A stretch of 64,000 nt of DNA. It comes from Oscillospiraceae bacterium. Lineage in GTDB: Bacteria; Bacillota; Clostridia; Oscillospirales; Oscillospiraceae. The stretch spans positions 1 to 64,000 of the forward strand of contig JAJQEJ010000050.1 of NCBI GenBank assembly GCA_021201735.1. Direction: 5' to 3'. This document shows positions 32,049-40,985 of the stretch, piece after piece. Each line of letters starts with the position of its first letter. Position 1 is the first letter of the stretch. The notes under the pieces were generated by a model. The model was not told the origin of the DNA. It saw only the letters and a list, made by a program, of their open reading frames with translations, and searched no databases. Both the position numbers and the translations under genes were made by a program.

Positions 32049-33554
32049 TTACTTCTCCGGGGCTTTGATCTTCTTGTCGGGCGGCGCGACCGCCTTTTCC
32101 TTTGCCTTCATATCCTCCAGCAGCTCGATGATTTTGTCCTTCATCTGCCGGGGTGTTTTTTCGTTGCCAAAATATTTACTGAGTTCATCACCGGAAAGAA
32201 TCACTTTCTCTACCTCCTTTTTCTCTTGCGACAGGATGCTGTCGATGACATCGCCGTTGAGCTGGCCCTTTTGATCAAGCTCCCGGAGCTGTTTTGCCTG
32301 GGAGAGCGATGGGCTGGCCTGTTCACCGTCCAGATTGACGGCGATCAGGCGCTGGTTTTTGGGCTTGATAAAGGAAAATTCGAGGGCGGGGGTAAAGGAC
32401 AGCTTTTTATCATCCACCGCCGCCAGCAGATCGGGAACAAGCTCGGTCAGCCGGACATACCGCTGCACCTGTTTCCCGGTCATGTCGTTGCGCTCCCCGA
32501 CAATCTGAATAGACTTTTTGCCACGATCCGCCTCGGGGACAGCTTTGGGGTTGCGCTCCCCACGGTGGTTGATGGCGTCAACCTGCATTTTCAGCGAGTG
32601 GGCTTTTTCGCTGGGGAGAATTTCAGACCGCTGGCGCAGGTTGTCATCGGTCATGGCGAGAATGGCCTCATCATCGGTCATCTGCCGCACGATACAGGGC
32701 ATGTCCTTAAAGCCCGCAAGCTCGCTGGCCCGCTGACGGCGATGCCCGGCCACGATCTCATAGCCGCCGCCCTCGCGGGGGCGCACCAGCGCGGGGGAGT
32801 TCACGCCCTTGTCCTTGACGCTCTCCACCAGCGCCCGCATCTCCTTGTCATCCCGAACGCCGAAAGGGTGATCCTTAAAGGCGTAAAGCTCGGAAATGTT
32901 GAGATGCACGATCTGCTCGGGTTCTTTGGGGCGGGGAGCCTCCGTCTGCATGGAGGGCGGCGGCGTGGGGGGAAAGTCCGGGCGGTAGTCCTTGCCCGAA
33001 ATGGCATCGCCGCTTTTGGCGGGGGGCTTCGGCTGTGCAGGAGCCGCTTGCTCCTTTTTCGGCCTGCCCCGTTTGGCCGGGGGCTTATCCGGCTGGTCGG
33101 GCTTTGCGGCGGCGCGGGGCTTGCGGCCCGACTTTTTCGCGTCAAGCGCCGCCTGTTCCTTATTCCAGCTATCGAGGGAATCTCCCTCGGTGGTAAGCTC
33201 CGGCCCGGCCTGCTTATCGCCGCCCGGCCCGTTGGGGGCGGGAGCAGCTTTGTCCGGCGTTTTCGGCTTATCCTCAATGCGAACACTTTTCCCGGACGGA
33301 AAATCCACGCCGATGATCCGATTTTTGCCGGGGGCGGGGGGAGCCGCCACCTTTTCATCCTTGCCGCCAGCGGCGGGAGCCTCCTTTCCCGGCGCGGGCG
33401 GGGCCTGCTTGCCGGGGGATTTTTCCGGCGCGGGTGCTTTGGTTTTATCATCGAGCGTGGGTGCGTTCACCGCATCGCCCTGGGGCGGCTGATCGCCGCC
33501 GACAACGGCCTGCTCCTTTTTATCGGGCGCATCCGTCTGTTTATTATCTGCCAT
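32049..33554 (-). CDS. ParB-family DNA-binding protein of the ICE
   Basis: 501 residues. Residues 1-210 are low-complexity (Pro, Lys, Ala). The ParB N-domain follows (LNISELYAFKDHPFGVRDDK, ALVRPREGGGYEIVAGHRRQ with the GHRRQRA motif that binds CTP in the family), then an HTH-containing centre (MTGKQVQRYVRLTELVPDLL) and a C-terminal helical part. ParB proteins load on parS palindromes and spread. No ParA is encoded in the window. It is the first gene of the leftward operon. ATG 33554 was chosen because AAGGAGG lies nine bases before it. A possible partner for the 21-bp palindromes. Confidence 0.85.
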   Translation of the reverse strand: MADNKQTDAPDKKEQAVVGGDQPPQGDAVNAPTLDDKTKAPAPEKSPGKQAPPAPGKEAPAAGGKDEKVAAPPAPGKNRIIGVDFPSGKSVRIEDKPKTPDKAAPAPNGPGGDKQAGPELTTEGDSLDSWNKEQAALDAKKSGRKPRAAAKPDQPDKPPAKRGRPKKEQAAPAQPKPPAKSGDAISGKDYRPDFPPTPPPSMQTEAPRPKEPEQIVHLNISELYAFKDHPFGVRDDKEMRALVESVKDKGVNSPALVRPREGGGYEIVAGHRRQRASELAGFKDMPCIVRQMTDDEAILAMTDDNLRQRSEILPSEKAHSLKMQVDAINHRGERNPKAVPEADRGKKSIQIVGERNDMTGKQVQRYVRLTELVPDLLAAVDDKKLSFTPALEFSFIKPKNQRLIAVNLDGEQASPSLSQAKQLRELDQKGQLNGDVIDSILSQEKKEVEKVILSGDELSKYFGNEKTPRQMKDKIIELLEDMKAKEKAVAPPDKKIKAPEK

Positions 33555-33584
33555 GCGCATTGACCTCCTTTTAATAATTGGCGC

Positions 33585-33612
33585 AAAAAAAGCCCGGTGA
33601 TTGCAACCGGGC
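33585..33612 (-). terminator. Terminator/attenuator in the parB leader
   Basis: On the minus strand GCCCGGT and ACCGGGC form the stem, followed by seven T, only 30 bp before parB. Readthrough would be needed to express the entire transfer operon, so it may be an attenuator. A short open frame (from ATG 33634) crosses it. Confidence 0.75.
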
Positions 33613-33649
33613 AGAAATGGAGCATACCTCCCATATGTTCAGTTTGGAG

Positions 33650-33670
33650 TTGTGGACAAAATGTCCACAG
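33650..33670. repeat. ICE 21-bp palindrome, copy 15 (one mismatch)
   Basis: Left arm perfect, AAA spacer, right arm TGTCCACAG (last base changed). It is the rightmost copy, in the parB leader region. Confidence 0.88.
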
Positions 33671-33694
33671 GTGCCTACTATCTATATATAAACA

Positions 33695-33734
33695 CGCAAA
33701 CACCGCCTCATTCTCTCAATGGGCGGTGTCTGCG
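33695..33734. promoter_or_regulatory. Hairpin upstream of parB
   Basis: ACACCGCC and GGCGGTGT form an 8-bp stem around a 14-base loop, with CGCA and TGCG continuing the symmetry outside. No T-run on either side. Possible operator or leader structure near the ICE right end. Confidence 0.5.
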
Positions 33735-33803
33735 TAATTATTTTCGCTTGATATACGTTTGCTAACTGACCTAAAACCGTTATGTTATCAACTTTTCCGA
33801 CTT

Positions 33804-33821
33804 TGTCGCTATGAACATTCG
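33804..33821 (-). repeat. ICE right terminal inverted repeat
   Basis: Reads CGAATGTTCATAGCGACA on the minus strand and matches 393-410 with one mismatch. Two bases outside it is ACCA, as at the left end. Confidence 0.8.
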
Positions 33822-33828
33822 CACCACT

Positions 33829-33876
33829 CATAAGTCAAGCCCACACTAAAAATTTTTAGAGTGGGCTTGACTTATG
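33829..33876 (+). terminator. Displaced host hairpin, likely the original tRNA-Pro terminator
   Basis: Two 24-bp arms (CATAAGTCAAGCCCAC plus ACTAAAAA) with one mismatch and no loop. In the chromosome without the ICE it would begin three bases after the tRNA CCA. Confidence 0.65.
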
Positions 33877-33941
33877 GGATTCTTTGTATTCTTTTTCTTT
33901 CACGGAGGTATCTGGCGGGAGCTAAAAGATTTAGTCTTTCA

Positions 33942-34157
33942 TCAAATCATCAAACTGGTTATTTTAGGTTCTATTCCGTATTTTTCTGCAATTGTTTTCA
34001 AAAATTCATCTTGTATTGCACTTTCCGAGATTGGTTGAAATGTAGAAGGATTTGCGATGTCAAATCGGATGCATCTCGTATTTTGTGTAAACCACTCACC
34101 GCAGTGAAGAGTAGAGCGAAAATATTCTGGGCGGCAGGGGAAAAATGTGCTGTCGCC
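33942..34157 (-). pseudogene. 3' remnant of an unidentified gene
   Basis: A 71-codon open frame without a start, STFFPCRPEYFRSTLHCGEW near the beginning and DEFLKTIAEKYGIEPKITSL at the end, stopping at TGA. The conserved-looking composition suggests the C-terminal end of a real protein that was cut off by a rearrangement near 34,160. Family not recognised. Confidence 0.45.
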
Positions 34158-34170
34158 TTAGCTGCAATAT

Positions 34171-35851
34171 AACGCCGCCAGGGAAGTTTGTCAAGAGCGG
34201 CTTGCCGCTTTATGTGCATGGTATGGCGGATTGTCAAAACAACGGCACCATTTATGGCGTAAATTATGTGGGAGGAATTGCGGGTGGCTTGACCACATAT
34301 ACAACCGCACTCATAGGCGCTGTCAGCGCGGGTGATATCATCGCGACAGGGAATTACGTCGGTGGCATAATAGGTACAGGAGCTGACAATGCATGTGTTC
34401 GCTGGTCGGCGGTTACAGGCAACGTCAGTGGCGGAAGCTATGTGGGCGGGCTGGCGGGACGGCTCGCTGCTTCCACTGCGTATGTACAGGACTCGTATGC
34501 GCTCTCTGAGGTCGAAGGCAGCGGCTCGTATGTCGGGGGGATCGCCGGATACATTTATCCCGGCAGTGCATCGAAGAACTGCTTTTACTACAATACCGGC
34601 AACGGAGTAACCGGCAGCGGGTTTGTATCTATGCTGCACTCAGGAGAGACAAGCGCTGCAAAGTTGTATTATTTATCAGACACAGATTCCAATACTTCAG
34701 CTAAAACCGCCGAGGAATTTGCCGAAAATGTGGTGCTGAATCTGCTGCAGACAAATGCGGATACCACCGCCGCGTATTACTGGGCGGCGGGATCGCAGCA
34801 TCCCATCATTTCACAGGAAGCGCCTGAGGCAATCCATCGTGTCAGACTTATCAACAAAGGCGCGGCATCGGAGGAGAATTATGTTAGTTTTTCCGCCGAC
34901 GCCGGGACGGTCTACGGAACAGCCGGAGAGGAAGCGTAAGAAATCGCCAAGGGCAACGCGTCATACGGAACCGATACGCTTTACACCGACGCGGAGGATA
35001 CGGATATCCGGTACAAAATTGAGGTGTTTGACCATGCCACATCCGAAACGGACGACGAAACAGGTATCACGGTGGATACATGGTATGAGTTGCAGAGCCT
35101 GACGCTGGAATACGTTACCATAGCCACAGAAACGTTGTCCACCGAGTTCGGCGAGGAGAGCTCTGCGCTGGAGGGAAGCTTTGCGATGGAGGAGAGCTCT
35201 GCGCTGGAGGGAAGCTTTGCGATGGAGGAGAGCGATGTAACCCTTCTCGCGCAAATCGTGAAGCGCACGTCATCGGATGAACCAAGCGACGAGGACGAAG
35301 AGACCGAGGAGACGGAGGAGACGGAGGCCACGGTCACCCAGAGCAAGCCCGCCGGCGCGGTGAGGGAAGAGATCGTCCAAACACCCACGCCTGCAGGCAG
35401 CGGCAATGGCAACAGCAATGGCAACAACAACGGTACCGGCAATGGCAACGGCAGCGGCGACGAAAACGGGACCGGAACCGGGACGGCAACGACCGGAAAC
35501 GGAACCGGCACGGTAACCAGCGGGAACCCCGTTTCGACGGCCGCATCCAGTGAAACGGTTACCACACAGAAAAGTGTGATGGCGGAGGCTACGTCCGATT
35601 TCATCGACATAGCCATGGCGGGAGACGGGTATGAGGCGGAGTCCGGGTCGGAAGGCGGCCAAGAGGATGTGCCGGACCCTGAACCGGAACTGGTAGAACC
35701 TGTGGTGGAGGATCCGGCCGTTTATGCGGTCAGCGACCCGGTTGCGGAGATATTGAACAATCCAATGGCCATAGCGCTCATCGCTATCATCGTTGGAGCA
35801 GTGCTTGTCTTCGCGGCACTCTACGGCTACAGGCGCAGAAAAAATGCCTAG
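34171..35851 (+). pseudogene. GLUG-repeat surface protein, truncated and with an internal stop
   Basis: Four GLUG-type repeats (NYVGGIAGG, NYVGGIIGTG, SYVGGLAGRL, SYVGGIAGYI), a linker rich in Gly, Asn and Thr, and a C-terminal membrane anchor (PMAIALIAIIVGAVLVFAAL then YGYRRRKNA). There is no plausible start or signal peptide at the 5' end. An in-frame TAA at 34,937-34,939 splits the frame, which then continues without shift. It was probably a cell-surface adhesin and is now decayed. The mod operon follows closely. Confidence 0.8.
35153..35224 (+). repeat. Two tandem 36-bp units in the surface protein pseudogene
   Basis: Each unit encodes ESSALEGSFAME in the frame of the gene, and a partial third unit follows. 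The units are identical, so the duplication is recent or maintained. Confidence 0.85.
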
Positions 35852-35902
35852 GTAATTCCTGTATGCGGCAGGGTGCAGCATTGATTGACGAGGAGAAAGA
35901 AT

Positions 35903-37035
35903 ATGAAAAAAAATTTAAAAAAGCTGATCGCGTGTCTGCTGATTCTGAGCATGGCACTGGCCTCATCCACTGCGCTGGCAGCAACCAATACGCCTAAAAT
36001 TGCAATTGACGGCCAGACGATTACCATCCCCACTTCCTACGGCACGCCCTACATAGACTCCGCCGGCCGCACACAGGTTCCCATTCGGATCATTTCCGAG
36101 AAATTGGGGTTTACGGTCAGCTGGAACCAAACCACCTCCACGGCAACCATCAACGGGGATACTAAGATTAAAATTGGGAATAAGTTCATCACCACACCCT
36201 ATGGCACTGTTACAATGGACACGGCAGCCATCATCAAGGACGGACGCACCTATGTTCCCATTCGCTTTCTCGCCAATGCGCTTGGGTATGACGTTTCCGC
36301 TACGACTTCAAACGGTGTAATTACGGCGAATATTATTACAAAAGTTACGCTGAACATTTCCGCCGCCTCAAGCCTCAGAAACGCGCTGACCGCAGTTCAG
36401 AAGCTCTGTACCAGTCAAAAAAGCCCAATACAACGCTGAGCATTAACTATGCGGCCTCCGGCACATTGCAGGCGCAGATTGAGCAAGGCGCAAAGGTTGA
36501 CGTCTTTATATCTGCGGCCAGTATGAACATGGATGAGCTAAAGAGCGGAGGTTACCTGCTTGATGGTTCTGTCAAGAATTTGCTTGGCAACAAGCTGGTG
36601 CTGATTGCGCCCAGCAACTCGAAACTGACCGTCAGCAGCTTTGCAGATGTGTCCAAATCCTCGGTTAATTCGATCGGCATAGGTGCGCCTACCATAGTTC
36701 CGGCTGGACAGTATGGACAGGAGGTGTTCGAATATTACAAAATTTGGGATACTGTAAAGGCGAAGGCGGTGTATGGTTCGCCGGTCACACAAATTCTCAC
36801 CTGGGTTGAGACGGGGAATGTCGATTGCGGCGTGGTGTATGCCACCGATGCAGCCGCATCCAGTAAGGTAAAAGTGCTTGCTACAGCGAGCGAGGCATCC
36901 CACACACCGATCATATATCCTGCGGGGGTCATAAAAACGTCCACCCGGCCTTACGCTTCCGCTGATTTTATCAACTACCTGACCTCCGACGACGCTGTTG
37001 CGATTTTTAAATCGTATGGCTTTAGCATCGCTTAG
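35903..37035 (+). pseudogene. modA-like molybdate-binding protein with stalk domain, frameshifted
   Basis: A signal peptide (residues 1-27) is followed by a copper-amine-oxidase-type N-terminal stalk domain (two VPIRxxxxxLG repeats: VPIRIISEKLGF and VPIRFLANALGY). A ModA domain then begins LNISAASSLRNALTAVQKL. The frame is lost at about 36,404-36,409, where one base appears to be missing. Afterwards YQSKKPNTTLSINYAASGTL and the rest of ModA continue in another frame to 37,035. It lies directly upstream of modB. An intact second modA lies after modC. Confidence 0.82.
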
Positions 37036-37052
37036 GATAGGGGGAGAAAAAT

Positions 37053-37739
37053 ATGCCCATTGACCTGACCCCTGCATGGATATCTCTGAAGATAACCGTC
37101 ACCGCAACCATCATCATCTTCTTTCTTGGGTTACTTGTCGCCTGGAAAATGGCGAATTACACCGGAAAGTGGCATGGGCTTTTGGACGGCATCCTGACAC
37201 TGCCTTTGGTACTGCCGCCTACGGTTGCCGGATTCATTATCCTTGTGCTGATTGGGAAAAACGGTCCTATCGGGAAGTTTTTCGCACTGTTCGATGTGAG
37301 CCTGATCTTTACGTGGCAAGCTGCCACCATTGCGGCTGTTGTTGTAGCGTTTCCGCTTATGTACAAAACCGCGAAAGGCGCGCTTGAGCAAATTGATACC
37401 AACGTGATCAATGTGGCAAAAACGCTGGGCGCATCAAACGCGAGAGTGTTTTGGCGCGTTGCGCTCCCAATGGCATGGCCGGGGGTCCTCGCGGCTACAG
37501 CGCTCGCGTTTGCAAGGTCACTCGGAGAGTTTGGCGCGACGCTGATGGTAGCGGGATACATACCGGGAAAGACAGAGACTATCCCTACCACAATTTATTA
37601 TGCGACGCAAAATGGAGAGATGCAAACAGCCGCTATATGGGTCGCTATTATTTTTGTGATTTCGCTCAGTGTTGCTGTCAGCACAAATTACTGGAACAAG
37701 GCAAAGTCAAAAAAACGAGCGGGAGCCGGGAGAAAATAA
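37053..37739 (+). CDS. modB: Molybdate ABC transporter permease ModB
   Basis: 228 residues with five or six membrane helices and the EAA-type loop (LEQIDTNVINVAKTLGASNA near residue 110, then PMAWPGVLAATALAFARSLGEFG). ModB forms the channel for molybdate or tungstate. GGGGGAG precedes the start. It is separated by 17 bp from the modA pseudogene and 1 bp from modC, giving a modABC operon. Confidence 0.93.
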   Translation: MPIDLTPAWISLKITVTATIIIFFLGLLVAWKMANYTGKWHGLLDGILTLPLVLPPTVAGFIILVLIGKNGPIGKFFALFDVSLIFTWQAATIAAVVVAFPLMYKTAKGALEQIDTNVINVAKTLGASNARVFWRVALPMAWPGVLAATALAFARSLGEFGATLMVAGYIPGKTETIPTTIYYATQNGEMQTAAIWVAIIFVISLSVAVSTNYWNKAKSKKRAGAGRK

Positions 37740-37740
37740 A

Positions 37741-38826
37741 ATGGGACTTGATATTCGGATAAAAAAAGTGTTGCGGGGGTTTTTACTCAACATGGAGCTT
37801 TCCTGCGAACAAGGGATTACCGGTATTCTTGGACAGTCCGGATCCGGGAAAAGCATGCTGCTCAACTGTATTGCGGGACTGATTCAGCCGGATGAGGGGT
37901 ATATTCGGATCAATGGCAGGACACTGTTTGATGCGGAGCAGAAGATCAATTTGCCGCCGAAAGATCGCCGGGTTGGGTTTCTGTTTCAAAACTACGCACT
38001 TTTCCCACATATGACAGTGCTCGAAAATGTCGCTTTCGGGATGAGTGGTATGAAGAAGAAGGAAAAGCTGGAAAAGGCGGCATCCCTGCTTGCGCGGTTT
38101 CATCTTTTCGATATGAGAGCGCGTTATCCGGCGCAGATATCAGGCGGACAGCAGCAGCGTGTAGCGCTGGCGCGGGCAATGCTGGTTGAACCGGAGATGT
38201 TTCTGCTGGACGAGCCCTTCTCCGCACTGGATCATCACCTAAAAACACAGATGATGAAAGACACGGCACAGACGCTCCGGGCTTATGGAGGAAACACGCT
38301 TTTTGTCACACACAATATCGACGAGGCATATCAGCTATGTGACCAAATCGCAGTAATCAGTGACGGCACTGTGGAAGTCCACGGCGCAAAAAAGGATATC
38401 TTCCAGCATCCCCGCACCCCGCAAAGCACGCTGCTAACCGGGTGCAGAAACATCGGTGCCGCCACCTGCAAAGCCAGTCATATGTTAGAGGTGCATGAAT
38501 GGGGGATACAGCTTCAGACAAACGATGAAATTACAGAAGAACAGGGATTTGCCGGTTTCAGGGCAACCGATATCAGATTGGCGGAGGCAAATGAGGCTAA
38601 AAATTGCCACGTTGCATGGATTGCCGATGAAATAGACTCACCATTTTCCAGTACGCTCTACTTGAAATTTGGTACGGCACCGGATGGCCCGGATGATTAC
38701 CACATTCAGTGGGCAATTGACAAACAGCAGCGCGCGCTGATGGGGGATGTGTCCCAGCCAATTCACATTTATTTAAACCCCGAGCACATCTTTTTCCTGA
38801 CAGAAAGAACCGCACACTGTGTTTAA
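37741..38826 (+). CDS. modC: Molybdate ABC transporter ATPase ModC
   Basis: 361 residues. Walker A GQSGSGKSML near residue 33, signature SGGQQQRVALARAM near 131, Walker B MFLLDEPFSALD near 151. The last 120 residues form a regulatory extension that may carry a molybdate-binding MOP-like fold. Drives import with ModA and ModB. ATG 37741 follows GGGAG. Confidence 0.93.
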   Translation: MGLDIRIKKVLRGFLLNMELSCEQGITGILGQSGSGKSMLLNCIAGLIQPDEGYIRINGRTLFDAEQKINLPPKDRRVGFLFQNYALFPHMTVLENVAFGMSGMKKKEKLEKAASLLARFHLFDMRARYPAQISGGQQQRVALARAMLVEPEMFLLDEPFSALDHHLKTQMMKDTAQTLRAYGGNTLFVTHNIDEAYQLCDQIAVISDGTVEVHGAKKDIFQHPRTPQSTLLTGCRNIGAATCKASHMLEVHEWGIQLQTNDEITEEQGFAGFRATDIRLAEANEAKNCHVAWIADEIDSPFSSTLYLKFGTAPDGPDDYHIQWAIDKQQRALMGDVSQPIHIYLNPEHIFFLTERTAHCV

Positions 38827-38932
38827 TTTGAGGTAATTTGTTCGCACAGCTTTCGGTTTGGGAACAAGACAACTGATTGATAATGCATGGCTATCTGAAG
38901 AAAGGTAGCCAAAAAATGAAGGAGTGTATCAC

Positions 38933-39781
38933 ATGAAAAAGATAATTTCTGTACTTTGCGCGGCTGGAATGGCGGTCTCTCTGGCCGCCTGCAGCAACAA
39001 CAGCGGCACGGTAAGCCCGACGCCTTCCGCTTCCAGTGAAACAGAAAGCCCGGACTCCGCGGTGGAGCTGCACGTCTACGCCGCCGCCTCCATGACGGAG
39101 ACCCTCAACGAGATTGCCGAGCTCTACAAGCAGGTCGCCCCCGACGTAACTCTGACCTATACCTTCGACTCATCCGGCACCCTGAAGACCCAGATTGAGA
39201 TGGGTGCGGACGCCGATATCTTTATCTCCGCCGCGCAAAAGCAGATGAACCAGCTCGATATCACCTCATCTGAGGAGGTCAACCCGGACCGCCTTGACTT
39301 TGTCCTCTCCAATACCCGGATCGACCTGTTGCAAAACAAGGTCGTTCTCGTGGTCCCGGATGGCAACGCCGCGGGCATCACCTCCTTTGAGGACCTTGGG
39401 ACCGACAAGCTCAGCCTCCTTGCCCTGGGCAACGCCGATGTTCCGGTGGGCCAGTACGCCGAGCAGATTCTCACCTATATGGGCATTTGGGATACCCTGA
39501 ACGATGCGCAAAAAATCACCTTTGCCAGCGATGTGAAGGAGGTAGTATCACAGGTCGCCGGTGGCTCGGTGGACGCCGGAATCGTATACGCAACCGACGC
39601 CGCTCCCGCCGGACTGGAGGTCGTTGCATATGCGCCAGAGGACGCTCACGAGGCGGTCATCTACCCCGCCGCTGTCCTCAATACCACCAGCAACGAGGCC
39701 GCTGCGCAGGAGTTTCTTACTTACCTGACCGGTCCAGAGGCCACAGCCGTCTTTGAGGCCGCCGGGTTCTCTGTCCCCTGA
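38933..39781 (+). CDS. modA: Molybdate-binding lipoprotein ModA (intact copy)
   Basis: 282 residues. A lipoprotein signal MKKIISVLCAAGMAVSLAAC ends in the lipobox cysteine. ModA motifs follow: AASMTETLNEIAELY, VTLTYTFDSSGTLKTQIEMG, ADIFISAAQKQM and GIVYATDAAP. This copy lies after modC and replaces the frameshifted first modA. It lacks the stalk domain of that copy. GAAGGAG precedes the ATG. Confidence 0.93.
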   Translation: MKKIISVLCAAGMAVSLAACSNNSGTVSPTPSASSETESPDSAVELHVYAAASMTETLNEIAELYKQVAPDVTLTYTFDSSGTLKTQIEMGADADIFISAAQKQMNQLDITSSEEVNPDRLDFVLSNTRIDLLQNKVVLVVPDGNAAGITSFEDLGTDKLSLLALGNADVPVGQYAEQILTYMGIWDTLNDAQKITFASDVKEVVSQVAGGSVDAGIVYATDAAPAGLEVVAYAPEDAHEAVIYPAAVLNTTSNEAAAQEFLTYLTGPEATAVFEAAGFSVP

Positions 39782-39797
39782 CCCGTAAGCCAAAAAC

Positions 39798-39837
39798 AAC
39801 GGGCGTGCCGCAGATTTTTCTCTGCGGCACGCCCGTT
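39798..39837 (+). terminator. Terminator of the mod operon
   Basis: AACGGGCGTGCCGCAG and CTGCGGCACGCCCGTT form a perfect 16-bp stem with loop ATTTTTCT. It has no strong T-run but the stem is very stable. Confidence 0.75.
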
Positions 39838-39961
39838 GCCCCTGATCCGAATTGATGCTTGCAGGGTACATAATCCATATGATCCAATCCACTTTGCAAG
39901 CAAACGGCTGATTAACCGGTCGTTTAATGAGATGTACAAAAAAACCAATTGCGCCAACTGA

Positions 39962-40017
39962 AATGACCTTTTTGTTTTGAACAGTTCAAATTGGACTGAG
40001 CAAAATCAAAGGTCATT
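39962..40017. repeat. Imperfect inverted repeat in a non-coding gap
   Basis: AATGACCTT...GTTTTG and CAAAATCAAAGGTCATT face each other over about 56 bp. It may be a degenerate insertion-sequence end pair. The rest of the gap 39,838-40,247 shows stop codons in all frames and no gene I can support. Confidence 0.4.
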
Positions 40018-40247
40018 CCTTTTCCACCAGACATTGCAGGCAATAGCGACTACCTGTGGACAAAAAATGGATCAATTTTATCCAAAGGTGAAATAACATA
40101 CTATACCGTGCGTAAAGAAATTCGACAAATCGGGTCGGATAACACTGCGAGGTCATGGATCATCTGGTAGCCGTATTTGTCACCGTTTTTTGAGAAGCGA
40201 AAGAACCAAACAGAAGGATGGAAGATTTCGCGTAAGCAATGAAGCAC

Positions 40248-40289
40248 TTGACAATGTAAAATGGACGTGATATAACACTGTTATATCAC
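40248..40289 (+). promoter_or_regulatory. Promoter and TetR operator of the ABC exporter operon
   Basis: TTGACA (40,248-40,253), 17 bp, TATAAC (40,271-40,276). The -10 box lies inside a perfect palindrome, GTGATATAAC-ACT-GTTATATCAC (40,267-40,289). Repressor binding there would exclude RNA polymerase, so the downstream tetR and exporter genes are probably autoregulated. Confidence 0.88.
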
Positions 40290-40310
40290 AATGTTATATG
40301 AAGGGTGTAC

Positions 40311-40928
40311 ATGAATATGGATGCAACCACGCAGAGCCGTATTCTAGAGGCAGGGAAGGCGGAGTTTCTCGCAAAAGGGTTTGAACCTGCTTCACTGCGC
40401 GCGATTGCGAAGGAGGCTGGGGTGACGACCGGTGCCATTTATGGGTACTATCCGGACAAGGCGGCGCTCTTTGGCGCGTTGGTTTCGGAGCCAGCGCAGC
40501 AGCTCCGTGCGTTTTATCTCACCGTTCAGCAGGAATTTGACGCCCTGCCGCCGGAGGTAAAGGCACGCTCCATGCACGATTATTCCGCTCGCTCACTGGA
40601 AGATTTCATCGGCTATATCTACGAGCACTTTGACGCGTTCAAGCTGGTGGTATCCTGTAGTGCCAGGACAGAATATGAGCACTATATTGACAGCCTGATC
40701 GAGGTAGAGGTCTACTATACGCAGCGCTATATCAGCGCGATGCGTGAGGTGGGGCATGACATACCGGTCATTGAGGAGCAGATGAACCATATTCTCTCGA
40801 GCGCGCAGTACTATGGAATATTTGAGACGGTGGCACACGACATGTCAAAAGAGAAGGCGCTGCAGTATATCCGAACGCTCTATGATTTTTACAGCGCGGG
40901 TTGGGATGCGATTTTGGGTCTGAAATAG
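40311..40928 (+). CDS. TetR-family regulator of the ABC exporter
   Basis: 205 residues. The HTH is LRAIAKEAGVTTGAIYGYYP near residue 28. The ligand domain contains EHFDAFKLVVSCSARTEYEH, shared with the ICE TetR at 8,146-8,763. It is first in a rightward operon with two ABC exporter genes and has an operator in its own promoter. ATG 40311 follows AAGGGTG. A second ATG two codons later is possible. Confidence 0.9.
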   Translation: MNMDATTQSRILEAGKAEFLAKGFEPASLRAIAKEAGVTTGAIYGYYPDKAALFGALVSEPAQQLRAFYLTVQQEFDALPPEVKARSMHDYSARSLEDFIGYIYEHFDAFKLVVSCSARTEYEHYIDSLIEVEVYYTQRYISAMREVGHDIPVIEEQMNHILSSAQYYGIFETVAHDMSKEKALQYIRTLYDFYSAGWDAILGLK

Positions 40929-40985
40929 CCCCAAATTCGCGGGCAAGAGTTAGCGAATGCTAACTATTTATTGGGAGGTATGACA

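Noticed and set aside
33467-33703. 78-codon minus-strand frame at the start of parB
   Set aside because: It overlaps parB and the leader terminator and has no proper ribosome site. It is treated only as a possible leader frame in the findings.
40054-40065. CTGTGGACAAAA half-site outside the ICE
   Set aside because: Only one arm is present and the second arm is absent. This can occur by chance.
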